From contig NZ_JALDSX010000013.1 of the NCBI RefSeq assembly GCF_022748595.1, forward strand, positions 1 to 64,000: a stretch of DNA of 64,000 bases, written 5' to 3'. Every line of letters starts with the position of its first letter. The stretch's first letter is position 1. Shown here piece after piece: positions 7,195-15,812 of the stretch. Origin of the DNA: Brevibacterium sp. ZH18 (GTDB lineage: Bacteria; Actinomycetota; Actinomycetes; Actinomycetales; Brevibacteriaceae). Position numbers and translations under genes: made by a program. Under the pieces are notes generated by a model. The model ran no database searches and was not told the DNA's origin. It saw nothing but the letters and a program-made list of their open reading frames with translations.

Positions 7195-8910
7195 TCAGAA
7201 CAGCTGGCGGATGTTCGTGCGTGCCAAGTCGACGAGTTCATCGCCCTTGCCGGAAAGAACCGTGCGAACTGCGTAGAGGGCGAAGCCCTTGGCCTGCTCT
7301 GCAGTGATCGTCGGCGGCATCGACAGCTCCTGGCGCTCGGTGACGACATCGAGGACTGCAGGTCCGTCGTGGGCGAGGAACTCACGCACGACCTTCGGCA
7401 GGTCCCTCGACTTCTCGACGCGGAATCCCTTGATCCCCACCGCCTCGGCGATGGTGGAGAAGTCGGGGTTCACCAGGTCAGTTCCGAAGGTGACGAAGCC
7501 AGCTGCCTTCATCTCCAGCTCCACGAAGTTCAGCGAGGAGTTGTTGTAGACGACGGCCTTTGCCGGCAGCTTGTTCTGCTTCAGGGTGATGAGTTCGCCC
7601 AGCATCATGGCCAGTCCACCGTCGCCGGCCATGGCGATGACCTGCCGATCCGGGTGAGAGGCCTGCACACCGACGCTCTGCGAAAGAGCGTTGGCCATCG
7701 ACCCGTGACTGAAGGAACCGATGAGTCGGCGCTTGCCGTTCATGGTCAGATACCTCGCGGCCCACACGACCGGTGAGCCGACATCCGGGATGAACACAGC
7801 GTCGTCATCGGCCATCTCGTCGAGGAGTCGGGTCAGGTACTGCGGGTGGATCGTCCGCTTCGACGGGGTTGCAAGCTCATCGAGATCCTTGCGAGTCTTC
7901 GCATAATGCTTGGTCATCGTCTTCAAGTGGGCGCTGCTGCGGCCTGGCTTGATCAGAGGCAGCAGTGCATCGACAGTGTCCGCCACCGTGCCCACGAGCC
8001 CGATGTCGACCTTCGTGCGACGACCGATCTGAGAACCGCGGACATCGGCCTGGATGACCGTTGCATCCTCAGGGTAGAACTGCTGGTAGGGCAGGTCGGT
8101 GCCGAGCATGAGCAGAGTGTCACAGCCCTTGAGCGCGTGATAGCCCGAGGAGAATCCGAGCAGACCGGTCATGCCCACGTCGTACGGATTGTCGTACTCG
8201 ATGAATTCCTTGCCGCGCAGCGAATGCACGATCGGGGCCTGAAGCTTATCGGCGATGGCGATGAGCTCGTCGTGAGCTCCCTCGGTGCCGGCGCCCGCGA
8301 GGATCGTGACCTTCTTACTCTGGTTGAGCGCCTTCGCGGCGGCTTCGACCTGGGATTCGGCGGGGATCACGCGCGGCGCATAGGACCGGACCACCTCGGC
8401 GGCGGCATCGATCTCAGCCAAACCGACGTCACCGGGGATGACGAGAACAGCGACGCCGCGCTTCTCGACGGCCTCGCGCATGGCGATGCGCAGCAGGCGC
8501 GGCATCTGCTCCTTGGTGGCGACGTGTTCGACGTAGACGCTGCATTCGCGGAACAGCTCCGTCGGGTGGGTCTCCTGGAAGTAGTTCGAGCCGATCTCAT
8601 CGCTGGGGATGTGAGCGGCGATCGCGAGCACCGGCACCCGGGAGCGCTGGGCGTCGTAGAGTCCGTTGATGAGGTGGAGGTTTCCGGGTCCGCAGCTGCC
8701 TGCGCAGACGGCGAGCTCACCGGTCAGTGCGGCCTCACCGCTGGCGGCGAAGGATGCCGCCTCTTCGTGGCGGACATGGACCCATTCGAGCTGAGGATTG
8801 ACGCGCAGTGCGTCGGTGAAGCCGTTGAGCGAATCTCCCGGGATCCCGTAGACCCGCTTGACTCCGCTCGCCACGAGCGTATCGACGATGTTTCTGGCGA
8901 CGGTGGGCAT
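7195..8910 (-). CDS. poxB: Pyruvate dehydrogenase (quinone) / pyruvate oxidase
   Basis: PoxB decarboxylates pyruvate to acetate and passes electrons to the quinone pool. The 571 residues show the three domains of ThDP-dependent enzymes. The N-terminal part has the catalytic-Glu segment (RHEEAASFAASGEAALTG), the centre an FAD-binding domain, and the C-terminal part the ThDP motif starting GDGGLAMMLGE and ending VVYNNSS. The opening VDTLVASGVKRVYGIPGDSLNGFTDAL fits the PoxB group better than acetolactate synthase. The ATG at 8910 follows GGAAGG. The gene is monocistronic, with its own upstream region of about 150 bases. The membrane-binding C-terminal tail of E. coli PoxB is not obviously conserved. 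Confidence 0.9.
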   Translation of the reverse strand: MPTVARNIVDTLVASGVKRVYGIPGDSLNGFTDALRVNPQLEWVHVRHEEAASFAASGEAALTGELAVCAGSCGPGNLHLINGLYDAQRSRVPVLAIAAHIPSDEIGSNYFQETHPTELFRECSVYVEHVATKEQMPRLLRIAMREAVEKRGVAVLVIPGDVGLAEIDAAAEVVRSYAPRVIPAESQVEAAAKALNQSKKVTILAGAGTEGAHDELIAIADKLQAPIVHSLRGKEFIEYDNPYDVGMTGLLGFSSGYHALKGCDTLLMLGTDLPYQQFYPEDATVIQADVRGSQIGRRTKVDIGLVGTVADTVDALLPLIKPGRSSAHLKTMTKHYAKTRKDLDELATPSKRTIHPQYLTRLLDEMADDDAVFIPDVGSPVVWAARYLTMNGKRRLIGSFSHGSMANALSQSVGVQASHPDRQVIAMAGDGGLAMMLGELITLKQNKLPAKAVVYNNSSLNFVELEMKAAGFVTFGTDLVNPDFSTIAEAVGIKGFRVEKSRDLPKVVREFLAHDGPAVLDVVTERQELSMPPTITAEQAKGFALYAVRTVLSGKGDELVDLARTNIRQLF

Positions 8911-9067
8911 AGAATTCCTTCCGTTGAAACACGAGGAGAATGCAGGGCACAGGTATGTGCCACGTTTTCAGTCTAGACCCGGGCTCGACCGTCCGGCGGT
9001 GTGAAAACGGCGACACCGCAGCGCCTCGGGAAATGCAGAACGGATGTCTCTCATGTCGCATCACACC

Positions 9068-10231
9068 TCACGTCTTCGCCGACAGCACCGTCGCCCCGGA
9101 GAGCAGGACGGCCATGACGATCGCCATCATCGGGTAGCCGCCGACGATTCCGGCCAGCGCCGGGCCGGCAACCGGGGCCAAAGCAGTGCCAGCGGTGATG
9201 GGAGCGACGAATACTCCGTTGATCGCACCGAAGTTCGCCGTTCCCCAGCGGTCTGCCACGGCCGTCGCCTGCAGCAGCGTGATGCACCCGCGGACACCGC
9301 CGGTGATCATCGCGATGCCGATGAGCAGCCAGATCGGACCCGATACGAAGGCAAGCAGCCACAGCCCGATCGCACCGGCTCCGAGCAGCAGCACGGTCCG
9401 AGTCCGCGAACTCGTGCCCCGTTCAAGGGCCGGATAGAAGAATCGACCTGCAACCTGCCCGAAGCCGACGAGACCCAGGGCGATCGCAGCGAGCGAGTAC
9501 TCGGCTCCACGCTCGATGATGAGCGGAATGATGTTGATCGTGACCGCAAAGAGGGTGAACGTCGCCAGCGCGACGGCAATCTGGAGGATGATGAACTTCG
9601 GCGACCGGGTGATGCTACGGAGCTCGGCACGCGAAGGGACCGCCGAGTTCTGCGACATCTCATCGGTCCACCCGCGGTTGAGGAAGAACCAGTGCATGGG
9701 CAGCGCCGTCGCAGCCAGGATGCCGGCCAGGATGACATAGGTCGGTCGCCAGCCCCACGTGTCGATGAGCCAGGCGATGATCGGGGCGAACACCGTCGAG
9801 GCGAGGCCGCCGACCAAGGTGATGGTCGTCAGCGGTTTGGTTCGCTCGGCCCCGTACCAGCGGGTGACGACGGCGAAGGCCGGTGGATAGAGAGTGGCGG
9901 CCTGGGCGAATCCGGCCAGCACCCACGCGAGGAAGAAGACGACGAGGTTCGGTGCTGCCGCCACGAGCAGCAGCGCCGCGATGCCGATGAGAGTGCCGAT
10001 GCTCATGAGCATTCTGGGCCCGTGCGCGTCGAGCAGCTTCCCGACCCGGACTCCGGCGAGCGCGGAGACGATGAGACCGACGGACAGCGCCGCAGTCACC
10101 GTGGTGTGGCTCCACCCCATATCCGCCGAGATCGGCGTCACCGCTACCGGCAGCGAATAGTAGAGCAGACCCCAGCTGGCCAGCTCGGCGATGCACATAG
10201 CAGCCAGTCCCCCGCGCGGACGGTCGGTCAC
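9068..10231 (-). CDS. MFS transporter coupled to the end of jetD
   Basis: About 387 residues with 12 predicted membrane segments, of the MCT/oxalate-formate antiporter-like MFS type (GLLYYSLPVAVTPISADMGWSHTTVTAALSVGLIVSALAGVRVGKLLDAHGPRM; AAPNLVVFFLAWVLAGFAQAATLYPPAFAVVTRWY; GWRPTYVILAGILAATALPMHWFF, each split by loops). The TTG at 10240 and ATG at 10198 are alternative starts. I prefer the GTG at 10231 because it forms a 4-base GTGA overlap with the jetD stop, which implies translational coupling to the Wadjet operon. No transporter is a known Wadjet part, so a shared role is only a possibility. The substrate is unknown. Confidence 0.8.
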   Translation of the reverse strand: MTDRPRGGLAAMCIAELASWGLLYYSLPVAVTPISADMGWSHTTVTAALSVGLIVSALAGVRVGKLLDAHGPRMLMSIGTLIGIAALLLVAAAPNLVVFFLAWVLAGFAQAATLYPPAFAVVTRWYGAERTKPLTTITLVGGLASTVFAPIIAWLIDTWGWRPTYVILAGILAATALPMHWFFLNRGWTDEMSQNSAVPSRAELRSITRSPKFIILQIAVALATFTLFAVTINIIPLIIERGAEYSLAAIALGLVGFGQVAGRFFYPALERGTSSRTRTVLLLGAGAIGLWLLAFVSGPIWLLIGIAMITGGVRGCITLLQATAVADRWGTANFGAINGVFVAPITAGTALAPVAGPALAGIVGGYPMMAIVMAVLLSGATVLSAKT

Positions 10232-11532
10232 CCGTGCCAACTGTCGGGATTCGTCGGCTCCCCCGCCGAGGCTGTCGTTGCCTTTCGTACCGAATCGCTC
10301 AGTGCGGCCAGCGCCGTTGTCCAGGGGATGCGCTCCTGCTCGAGTCGAACGTTGCCTTCAGCCCGGATCCTCGCCAACGCCCGTTCCTCGGCACCGGTCA
10401 AGTGGGCGAATGTCCCGGTATGAGGCTTCGGCTCAGTGACCCACAGGTCTTCGTGGCCGACCAGGGTCGCCTCATCCATAAGCACTGATTCGACACTTGG
10501 CAGGTGCGCCCGCAGACGGGCCAGAATCGCGAAGCCGTGCGAGTCGAGGTCACCCCAGTAGACCACCCGCGCATCATGGATCCACCTGAGACGGGCCACA
10601 ATGTCGACCGAGTACCCCGATCCGTGCACGGCGACGGCACTGGCCCACGTCGGCATCGCGAGGACCGATTCGAGATTCTCGAAGACGAATACAAAGTCCG
10701 GTCTGATCGCCAGATCGCTCACCTGGCTCACCGGCGCAGTGATGTCCCTTAGACTGCCGGCGCCCCACCCTGCCGGCAGGAGTTCCGGGTCGAGGATGCG
10801 AATCCTCGCGCGGCGTTCGGTGCCGAGTATGTCGACCGCTTCAGGGTGACCTACTGCTGCCAGCAGCGCTGTGACCAGCGACCGGTACGTCTCGAACCAT
10901 TTCGAATCGACACCGCGGATCGGCAGCTGTCGCGGTCGCATTGATCCCACAGGGTGCTCCCGCAGCCATTCGGTGACGTCGACGAGGGTCTCGAACTCGT
11001 CCTCGCTGAGTCCCTGGATTCGTTTGGCATGAGCCCTGATCGCCGAGGCGACCGTGTCCCTATCGCCGAACCGTGACCTCAGCGTCTCGGATCGTCTGCG
11101 CAGTTGACGCCACTGCCGGGCCTCATCACCGCCGACGAAGTTCGCCACGACCTCCGGCGTGTGCAACCTCAGGCGCAACGGAATCTGCTGCTTCCCGACT
11201 CGCGCCCACGAACGTTCGGCCCAATCGATGGCTGGGCAGTTGAGCGTTTGCCGGTCAGCTGCGGCTGCAGGGCCGTATCCGACGGCAGGCGGCGCGATGG
11301 TGCGCCAACTGGAGGCCCAGTCCGCGGCCGCCTCCTGGTCGGCGAGCACCTGCTTCTCCGTGGGCGGATGGAGCGCAATCTCGACCGCTGCCGAGGTGGG
11401 ACCGGGCTCGGTCTCCCCCGGATCTGTCGTAATCGGCTCAGTGAACACGACACCCGTCGCCCACGCAGCCAACGACGATTTCAGGCGGGTACGAGCCTTC
11501 GCTCGCGCCTCGGCGACGGTGAGCATCGTCAT
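10228..11532 (-). CDS. jetD: JetD: Wadjet TOPRIM-like nuclease subunit (DUF3322/DUF2220)
   Basis: JetD is the subunit that cuts plasmid DNA in Wadjet defence after the JetABC motor has extruded a closed circle. The 434 residues show an N-terminal DUF3322 region (through about residue 190, with the WRTIAPPAVGYG and IPLRLRLHTPEVVANFVGG segments). The C-terminal DUF2220 TOPRIM fold has a candidate acidic residue in FVFENLESVLAMP (about E285) and the DxD motif in VVYWGDLDSHGFAILARLR (D328, D330), followed by LMDEATL. All key acidic residues look intact. It lies 72 bases after jetC on the same strand, and its stop overlaps the next MFS start. Confidence 0.93.
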   Translation of the reverse strand: MTMLTVAEARAKARTRLKSSLAAWATGVVFTEPITTDPGETEPGPTSAAVEIALHPPTEKQVLADQEAAADWASSWRTIAPPAVGYGPAAAADRQTLNCPAIDWAERSWARVGKQQIPLRLRLHTPEVVANFVGGDEARQWRQLRRRSETLRSRFGDRDTVASAIRAHAKRIQGLSEDEFETLVDVTEWLREHPVGSMRPRQLPIRGVDSKWFETYRSLVTALLAAVGHPEAVDILGTERRARIRILDPELLPAGWGAGSLRDITAPVSQVSDLAIRPDFVFVFENLESVLAMPTWASAVAVHGSGYSVDIVARLRWIHDARVVYWGDLDSHGFAILARLRAHLPSVESVLMDEATLVGHEDLWVTEPKPHTGTFAHLTGAEERALARIRAEGNVRLEQERIPWTTALAALSDSVRKATTASAGEPTNPDSWHG

Positions 11533-11604
11533 CGCAATCTCGCCTGAGCACTCGCCTGAGCAGTCATCGCAACTCCACCACGTCAGTCATGGAACCCCGC
11601 CCGG

Positions 11605-14600
11605 TCACTCATCGTCACCGGTGCCCTTCTGATCAGCGGCACTGTCGGCCTCCTCGTCGGAGCTGCCGGAGGCGGCAGTCTCGACGGCCTCGGCGCCGGC
11701 CGTGCCGCCGTCTTCGGTCTCCCACACCATCGTCGCAGCGACAGTCTTCTGGCGGCTGGGATTCTCGATTGAGGTGGCTGCGCCGACATAGGGTTCGATG
11801 GTCTGCAGCAGTTTCTGCGGAGTCGCGAGGACCATGTGGAAGCCGAACTCGATGAAGATGTCGAGCGCCATCCGCGTGTACCGGGTGTCGGCTTTATCGA
11901 AGGCCTCGTCGAGGATGATCGTGCCGTACTTCGATATCGCCTCGTCCGGATCAGCCAGCTGATAGCGCAGAGCCGCCGCGAGACAGAAGATCACGAGTTT
12001 CTGCTGCTGGCCACCAGACATCGCCGCACCCGAATCATAGGTCGCATGCGCCCGACCATGATCGTCGATCTCCTCAGCCAGGAAGGACACGTGCAGCCTC
12101 GTATCGAGGCACTGGTTCTTCCACACCTTGTCGACGTGCTCGCTCGAGGAGAACCTGCGCATCACCTCGGCAAGGGTGCCGTACTTCTCCTCCGCGGTCT
12201 CCATGTCCTCCTCGCCCCAGCTGCCGCCGGCGACCTTTCGCAGATCGGCGATGAAGACGTTGACGGTCTCAGACCGGCGGGTCTTGACCTTGAGCCGGAG
12301 GTAGCGGTCCTCGTCGAACTGGGACCGCAGCAGCGAGGAGTTGATCGGCGCGACCCTGTCCTCGATCTCCCGTGGGGCCGCGTGGATCTCGTTGAGGAGT
12401 TCGCCGATGAGATCGCGCGAACGCTGCCGCAGCAGATCCCGGAACCGATCCTCATGATCGGGTAGACCGTGGGCCAGGATTTCGTCAAGCATCGCGATGA
12501 AGTCGCGCCGATCAGCGACATCGGCTGTGAGGTCGGAAGCGACCGACGACCAGGCAGCCTTGAACTCCGCAGCCAACCGGGTCACCGCCTGACCCGACTC
12601 GCTCGATGCCGACTGGGCACGATCCTTCTCAGCTTGCAGTGCCTGCGAAACCTGCTGACCGATCTCCGGCAGGGACTCGCGTGTGATGCTGCGTTGGACC
12701 TTGCGGAACCGGGACTCGAGCTGTTCGGCGATGCCCGGCTCCACCTCGGCGATGCGGCCTGCAGCTACGTCGTCCTCGAGGCGGGTGACGCTGGCGCGCA
12801 AGGCGGTGATCACCTCGTTCGCGCGGCGCAGCGCATAGTCGGATTCACGAGCGGTCGCCTCGGCGGACTCCTTCACCGCACGCGCTTCGCGTTCAGCACC
12901 GATCGCCTGCTGCAGGTCACCGTCAGCATCCTCGAGTTCGCGCAGCGACTTCTCGAGGTTCGCGATCTTCTCCTGCGCGCCTTCGCGATCGACGTCGCGC
13001 CAGGACTGCTCGCGTATGCCGGCGAGGATGCCCTTGCGTCGGTGGGCTCGTGCGGATTCTGCGGTCGCCGTTTCGACGACCGACTGGGCTTCGGCCAATT
13101 CCGACTGCGCAACTTTGAGAGCGTCGATGAGGGCTTCGAGTTTGTTCTCCCGATTACCGAGGACCCACTGGCTGCGATCGTCGATGCGGCGCCTGTCGTC
13201 CTTCTCATACCGAGTTCGGGATGTCTTGATCTGCCCCTTGAGCGTGACAGCCCGCGGATGGTCGTCGAGTTCGTCGGGGGCCTCGACACAGGCGAAGTCA
13301 AAGCGTTCGGACAGGGTAGAGCGCACCCAGTCTCCGAAGCCCGATTCGGCCACGTTGACCTTGTTGACCAGCGACTTCTCGCTGTTGACGGGTCGCGGCT
13401 TCGCCGGCTGGGCGGGGATCTCCTCGAAGACCAATCGGCCCTTGATCCGGTGGGCGTCGGCCCAGGAGCGCACGGTGCTGAGATTCTCGCTGCGCACGAG
13501 GACTGTCAGCGCCAACGGCCGCAGGACGCGTTCGATGGCCCCGGTCCACTCAGCATGCGCAGGGTCGACCTCGATGAGCTCGGCGGCGAATGGCAGTGCC
13601 TTCTCACTCAGCCCAATGCCTTCGGCCAGCTCGCTGCGGATCTGGAGAAGGTTGCCCGGAACCGTCGATCCCGAGCGGCGCAGGGAATCGATCTCGGCTT
13701 CGAGTTCCCGCACGTGTTGGCGGGCTTTCGAGAACCGATCGTGATCGGCATGGCTGGGCCCGGAGTCCTTGGTCTCGTCGTCGAGTGTCGCCGCGATCTG
13801 GGCTTGGAGTTCGGCGAATTCCGCCGCCGAGGCGGGGGCGTGCTCCACGCCTGCCTGCTCGAGCTGTCGTTCGAGGCTGGCCCACCGGTCCGCGACCGCT
13901 CGACGTTCAGTTTCCGCAGTGCCGATGCGCTGCTGCAGGTGTTCGGCCTCCGAGCCGCCGAGTTCCAGCGTCGCCCGGCGAGCGAGATCGTATTCGTCGA
14001 CCGCTACGTCGAAGTCCTTCTTCGCTCGGTCGGCGGCGACTTCGAGTTCGACCAGCTGACGACTCTGCGTTGACACGTCAGAGCGCAGAAGGTCGAGTTC
14101 ACGCCGTTTCTGGAAGGGCAGCAGGGCATCGTTGAGAGCGATGGCCTTCGCCGCGGACTCGTGCGCCGAGTCGTACCGGTTCGACGCTTCACGCAGCTGC
14201 AGGAGGTGGTCGCGCTGACGCCGCAGTTCGACGACGTGGTCGTGGGCGTCCTTGAGGTCGCCGAACTGGCTGACGGCAGTTTCGGCGAGATCGAAGGTCA
14301 CCGGTGGTTCGAGCATGTGATCACGGAAGAGTCGATCGAGGCTGTCGAGGCTCTTGGCCGACTGCGTCTTGTGCAGCAGCTGGAGTGCCGATTCGCTGGC
14401 CATGCCGAAGACTTTGCGCATCCGGGCGTAGAACTTGCCATGAGCACCGTTCGAGGTGATCAGAGCCTCGGGATGGTCAGCTTTGAGCTTGCGTGTCTCA
14501 AGCCCGGTGAGCGCGTACTGCTGCAGGTCGGCGAGGTCGAGGCCAGCTCGTTCGAGGACACAGACGTCGCTGAGGTCGGTGGTCCTCGTGCCCGAGCCTT

Positions 14601-15069
14601 TGACGAAGAAGAGCCTGGCCAGCGACAGTGGGCGGTCGGTGCCGTTGTCGTAGCGCAGGATGATGCCGCTCCAGGTGGCACGCGGGCGCAGGTATTTGCT
14701 CACGACCCGGTCCTCGTCGGAATCCGTCGTCCGGGTCCACGCTCCACGGACGTAGCTGACGAGGCTGCGTTGGTCGACTCGGCTGCCGGCAGTCTGCGCG
14801 GCGACGTTGAATCGCAGCCACTTGTCCGGAGTCAGGACTGCGGCGATGCCGTCGAGAAGTGAGGACTTGCCCGAACCGGAGGGACCGGTGATGAGGTGGC
14901 CTTTGTGGGAGATCGGGATGCGGTGGATGTCGGCATCGAAGGTGCCCCAGTTCGCGATCTGAATCTCCGAGAGACGCCACTGACTGCCGACGTCGGGACG
15001 GTTCGCACCGCGGGCACGAGCCTGATCCGCGATCAGCGCGGCATCGAGAGGGAAGAGCGCCTCGGTCAT
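11605..15069 (-). CDS. jetC: JetC: SMC/MukB-like ATPase of Wadjet
   Basis: JetC is the DNA-extruding ATPase of the Wadjet complex, related to MukB/MksB. The 1154 residues carry Walker A ITGPSGSGKSSLL (about 60-72), long coiled-coil arms (about 310-480 and 640-930) around a hinge-like middle, then the ABC signature SGGQQQK (about 1018-1024), Walker B YGTIILDEAFDKAD (about 1048) and a switch region VLATPQK. A roughly 35-residue acidic Gly/Ala/Ser/Glu tail follows. All ATPase motifs look intact, so the gene should be active. Its start overlaps the jetB stop by 4 bases (ATGA). Confidence 0.95.
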   Translation of the reverse strand: MTEALFPLDAALIADQARARGANRPDVGSQWRLSEIQIANWGTFDADIHRIPISHKGHLITGPSGSGKSSLLDGIAAVLTPDKWLRFNVAAQTAGSRVDQRSLVSYVRGAWTRTTDSDEDRVVSKYLRPRATWSGIILRYDNGTDRPLSLARLFFVKGSGTRTTDLSDVCVLERAGLDLADLQQYALTGLETRKLKADHPEALITSNGAHGKFYARMRKVFGMASESALQLLHKTQSAKSLDSLDRLFRDHMLEPPVTFDLAETAVSQFGDLKDAHDHVVELRRQRDHLLQLREASNRYDSAHESAAKAIALNDALLPFQKRRELDLLRSDVSTQSRQLVELEVAADRAKKDFDVAVDEYDLARRATLELGGSEAEHLQQRIGTAETERRAVADRWASLERQLEQAGVEHAPASAAEFAELQAQIAATLDDETKDSGPSHADHDRFSKARQHVRELEAEIDSLRRSGSTVPGNLLQIRSELAEGIGLSEKALPFAAELIEVDPAHAEWTGAIERVLRPLALTVLVRSENLSTVRSWADAHRIKGRLVFEEIPAQPAKPRPVNSEKSLVNKVNVAESGFGDWVRSTLSERFDFACVEAPDELDDHPRAVTLKGQIKTSRTRYEKDDRRRIDDRSQWVLGNRENKLEALIDALKVAQSELAEAQSVVETATAESARAHRRKGILAGIREQSWRDVDREGAQEKIANLEKSLRELEDADGDLQQAIGAEREARAVKESAEATARESDYALRRANEVITALRASVTRLEDDVAAGRIAEVEPGIAEQLESRFRKVQRSITRESLPEIGQQVSQALQAEKDRAQSASSESGQAVTRLAAEFKAAWSSVASDLTADVADRRDFIAMLDEILAHGLPDHEDRFRDLLRQRSRDLIGELLNEIHAAPREIEDRVAPINSSLLRSQFDEDRYLRLKVKTRRSETVNVFIADLRKVAGGSWGEEDMETAEEKYGTLAEVMRRFSSSEHVDKVWKNQCLDTRLHVSFLAEEIDDHGRAHATYDSGAAMSGGQQQKLVIFCLAAALRYQLADPDEAISKYGTIILDEAFDKADTRYTRMALDIFIEFGFHMVLATPQKLLQTIEPYVGAATSIENPSRQKTVAATMVWETEDGGTAGAEAVETAASGSSDEEADSAADQKGTGDDE

Positions 15070-15812
15070 GCCTCGTCCTCCTTAGAGTTGTCGGTGCCGG
15101 AATCGTCGGTGCCGGAATCGTCGGTGTTGTCGGTGCCGTCGGTGTTGTCGGTGCCGAGCTCAGCCTCGGCGATGGAGCCCTTCGCCTCCCCAGAGGCGAT
15201 GCGTTCGTAGACGTCGATGAGCTCGCGCACCTGGTCTTCGTCGATGAGGAACCGGACCATCGGGGAGATCTCAAAGCGGTCCTCGCCTGCGCTGTGGAGC
15301 ACACGCAGACGGTTGCTCATCCGATTCCACGCGCCGTTGAGGTTGCGCTGGAAGGTCGATTCGTCACCGGTGCGATAGATCGCGAGTCGTTCGTAGACCT
15401 CCTCGCGATCGATGATCACGCGCCGTTCACCGGGGGCGGCCAGGAGCAGCTGTCGGAGGACGAGGAGCATCGCCGTGTCAAGGAAGGTCAGGCGTTCGCT
15501 GCGGACGGCGGCGGGGACGTCGATCTCATCGGTGACGACCTTGCGGGTGAACGCGAATTCGTCGACCTTGTCGATGACGAGGTCGAGGAAGAGGTCGTGC
15601 AGGCGTGAGCGCACGATCGATTCGTCGGCGACGAGAGCCGCCCACAGCTGAGGACTCTGGCCGCCGGAAACGTACGGGCCCTTGAGCAGTTCGAGCATGA
15701 CACGGCGAGTGCGCTCCCCCAGCGAACCGGTGTCACCAGCCCAGAGCCCGCTGGCGTTGTAGCCGGTGTCCGCGGAGTCGAGAGCGGTGGTCATGTCGGC
15801 GGAGTCGGTCAT
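15066..15812 (-). CDS. jetB: JetB: Wadjet kleisin-associated subunit (DUF4194)
   Basis: JetB resembles MukE/MksE, the winged-helix accessory subunit of the motor. The 248 residues contain a DUF4194 core (about residues 30-215) with RTRRVMLELLKGPYVSGGQSPQLW, TFLDTAMLLVLRQLLL and NRLRVLHSAGEDRFEISPMVRFLIDEDQV blocks. After this comes an unusual tail of about 30 residues made almost only of D, G, T, N, S and E, encoded by short DNA repeats (15086-15155). It overlaps jetA and jetC by 4 bases on each side, indicating coupled translation and fixed subunit ratios. Confidence 0.93.
   Translation of the reverse strand: MTDSADMTTALDSADTGYNASGLWAGDTGSLGERTRRVMLELLKGPYVSGGQSPQLWAALVADESIVRSRLHDLFLDLVIDKVDEFAFTRKVVTDEIDVPAAVRSERLTFLDTAMLLVLRQLLLAAPGERRVIIDREEVYERLAIYRTGDESTFQRNLNGAWNRMSNRLRVLHSAGEDRFEISPMVRFLIDEDQVRELIDVYERIASGEAKGSIAEAELGTDNTDGTDNTDDSGTDDSGTDNSKEDEA
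15086..15155. repeat. Nested short tandem repeats in the 3' end of jetB
   Basis: A 15-base unit (TCGGTGCCGGAATCG) occurs twice at 15091-15120. It is followed by two copies of an 18-base unit built from TCGGTGTTG and TCGGTGCCG halves. The array encodes the acidic D/G/T/N/S tail of JetB and is a likely site of slippage. Confidence 0.75.

Noticed and set aside
7846-8976. Long plus-strand open frame opposite poxB
   Set aside because: It mirrors the pyruvate oxidase gene, has no family match and is typical of GC-rich antisense frames.
9044-10423. 459-codon plus-strand frame opposite the MFS gene
   Set aside because: Rich in Arg, Asp and Gly with no domain; it is the shadow of the real MFS and jetD genes.
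12469-14073. 534-codon plus-strand frame opposite jetC
   Set aside because: No family match, and the true gene jetC has intact ABC motifs on the other strand.
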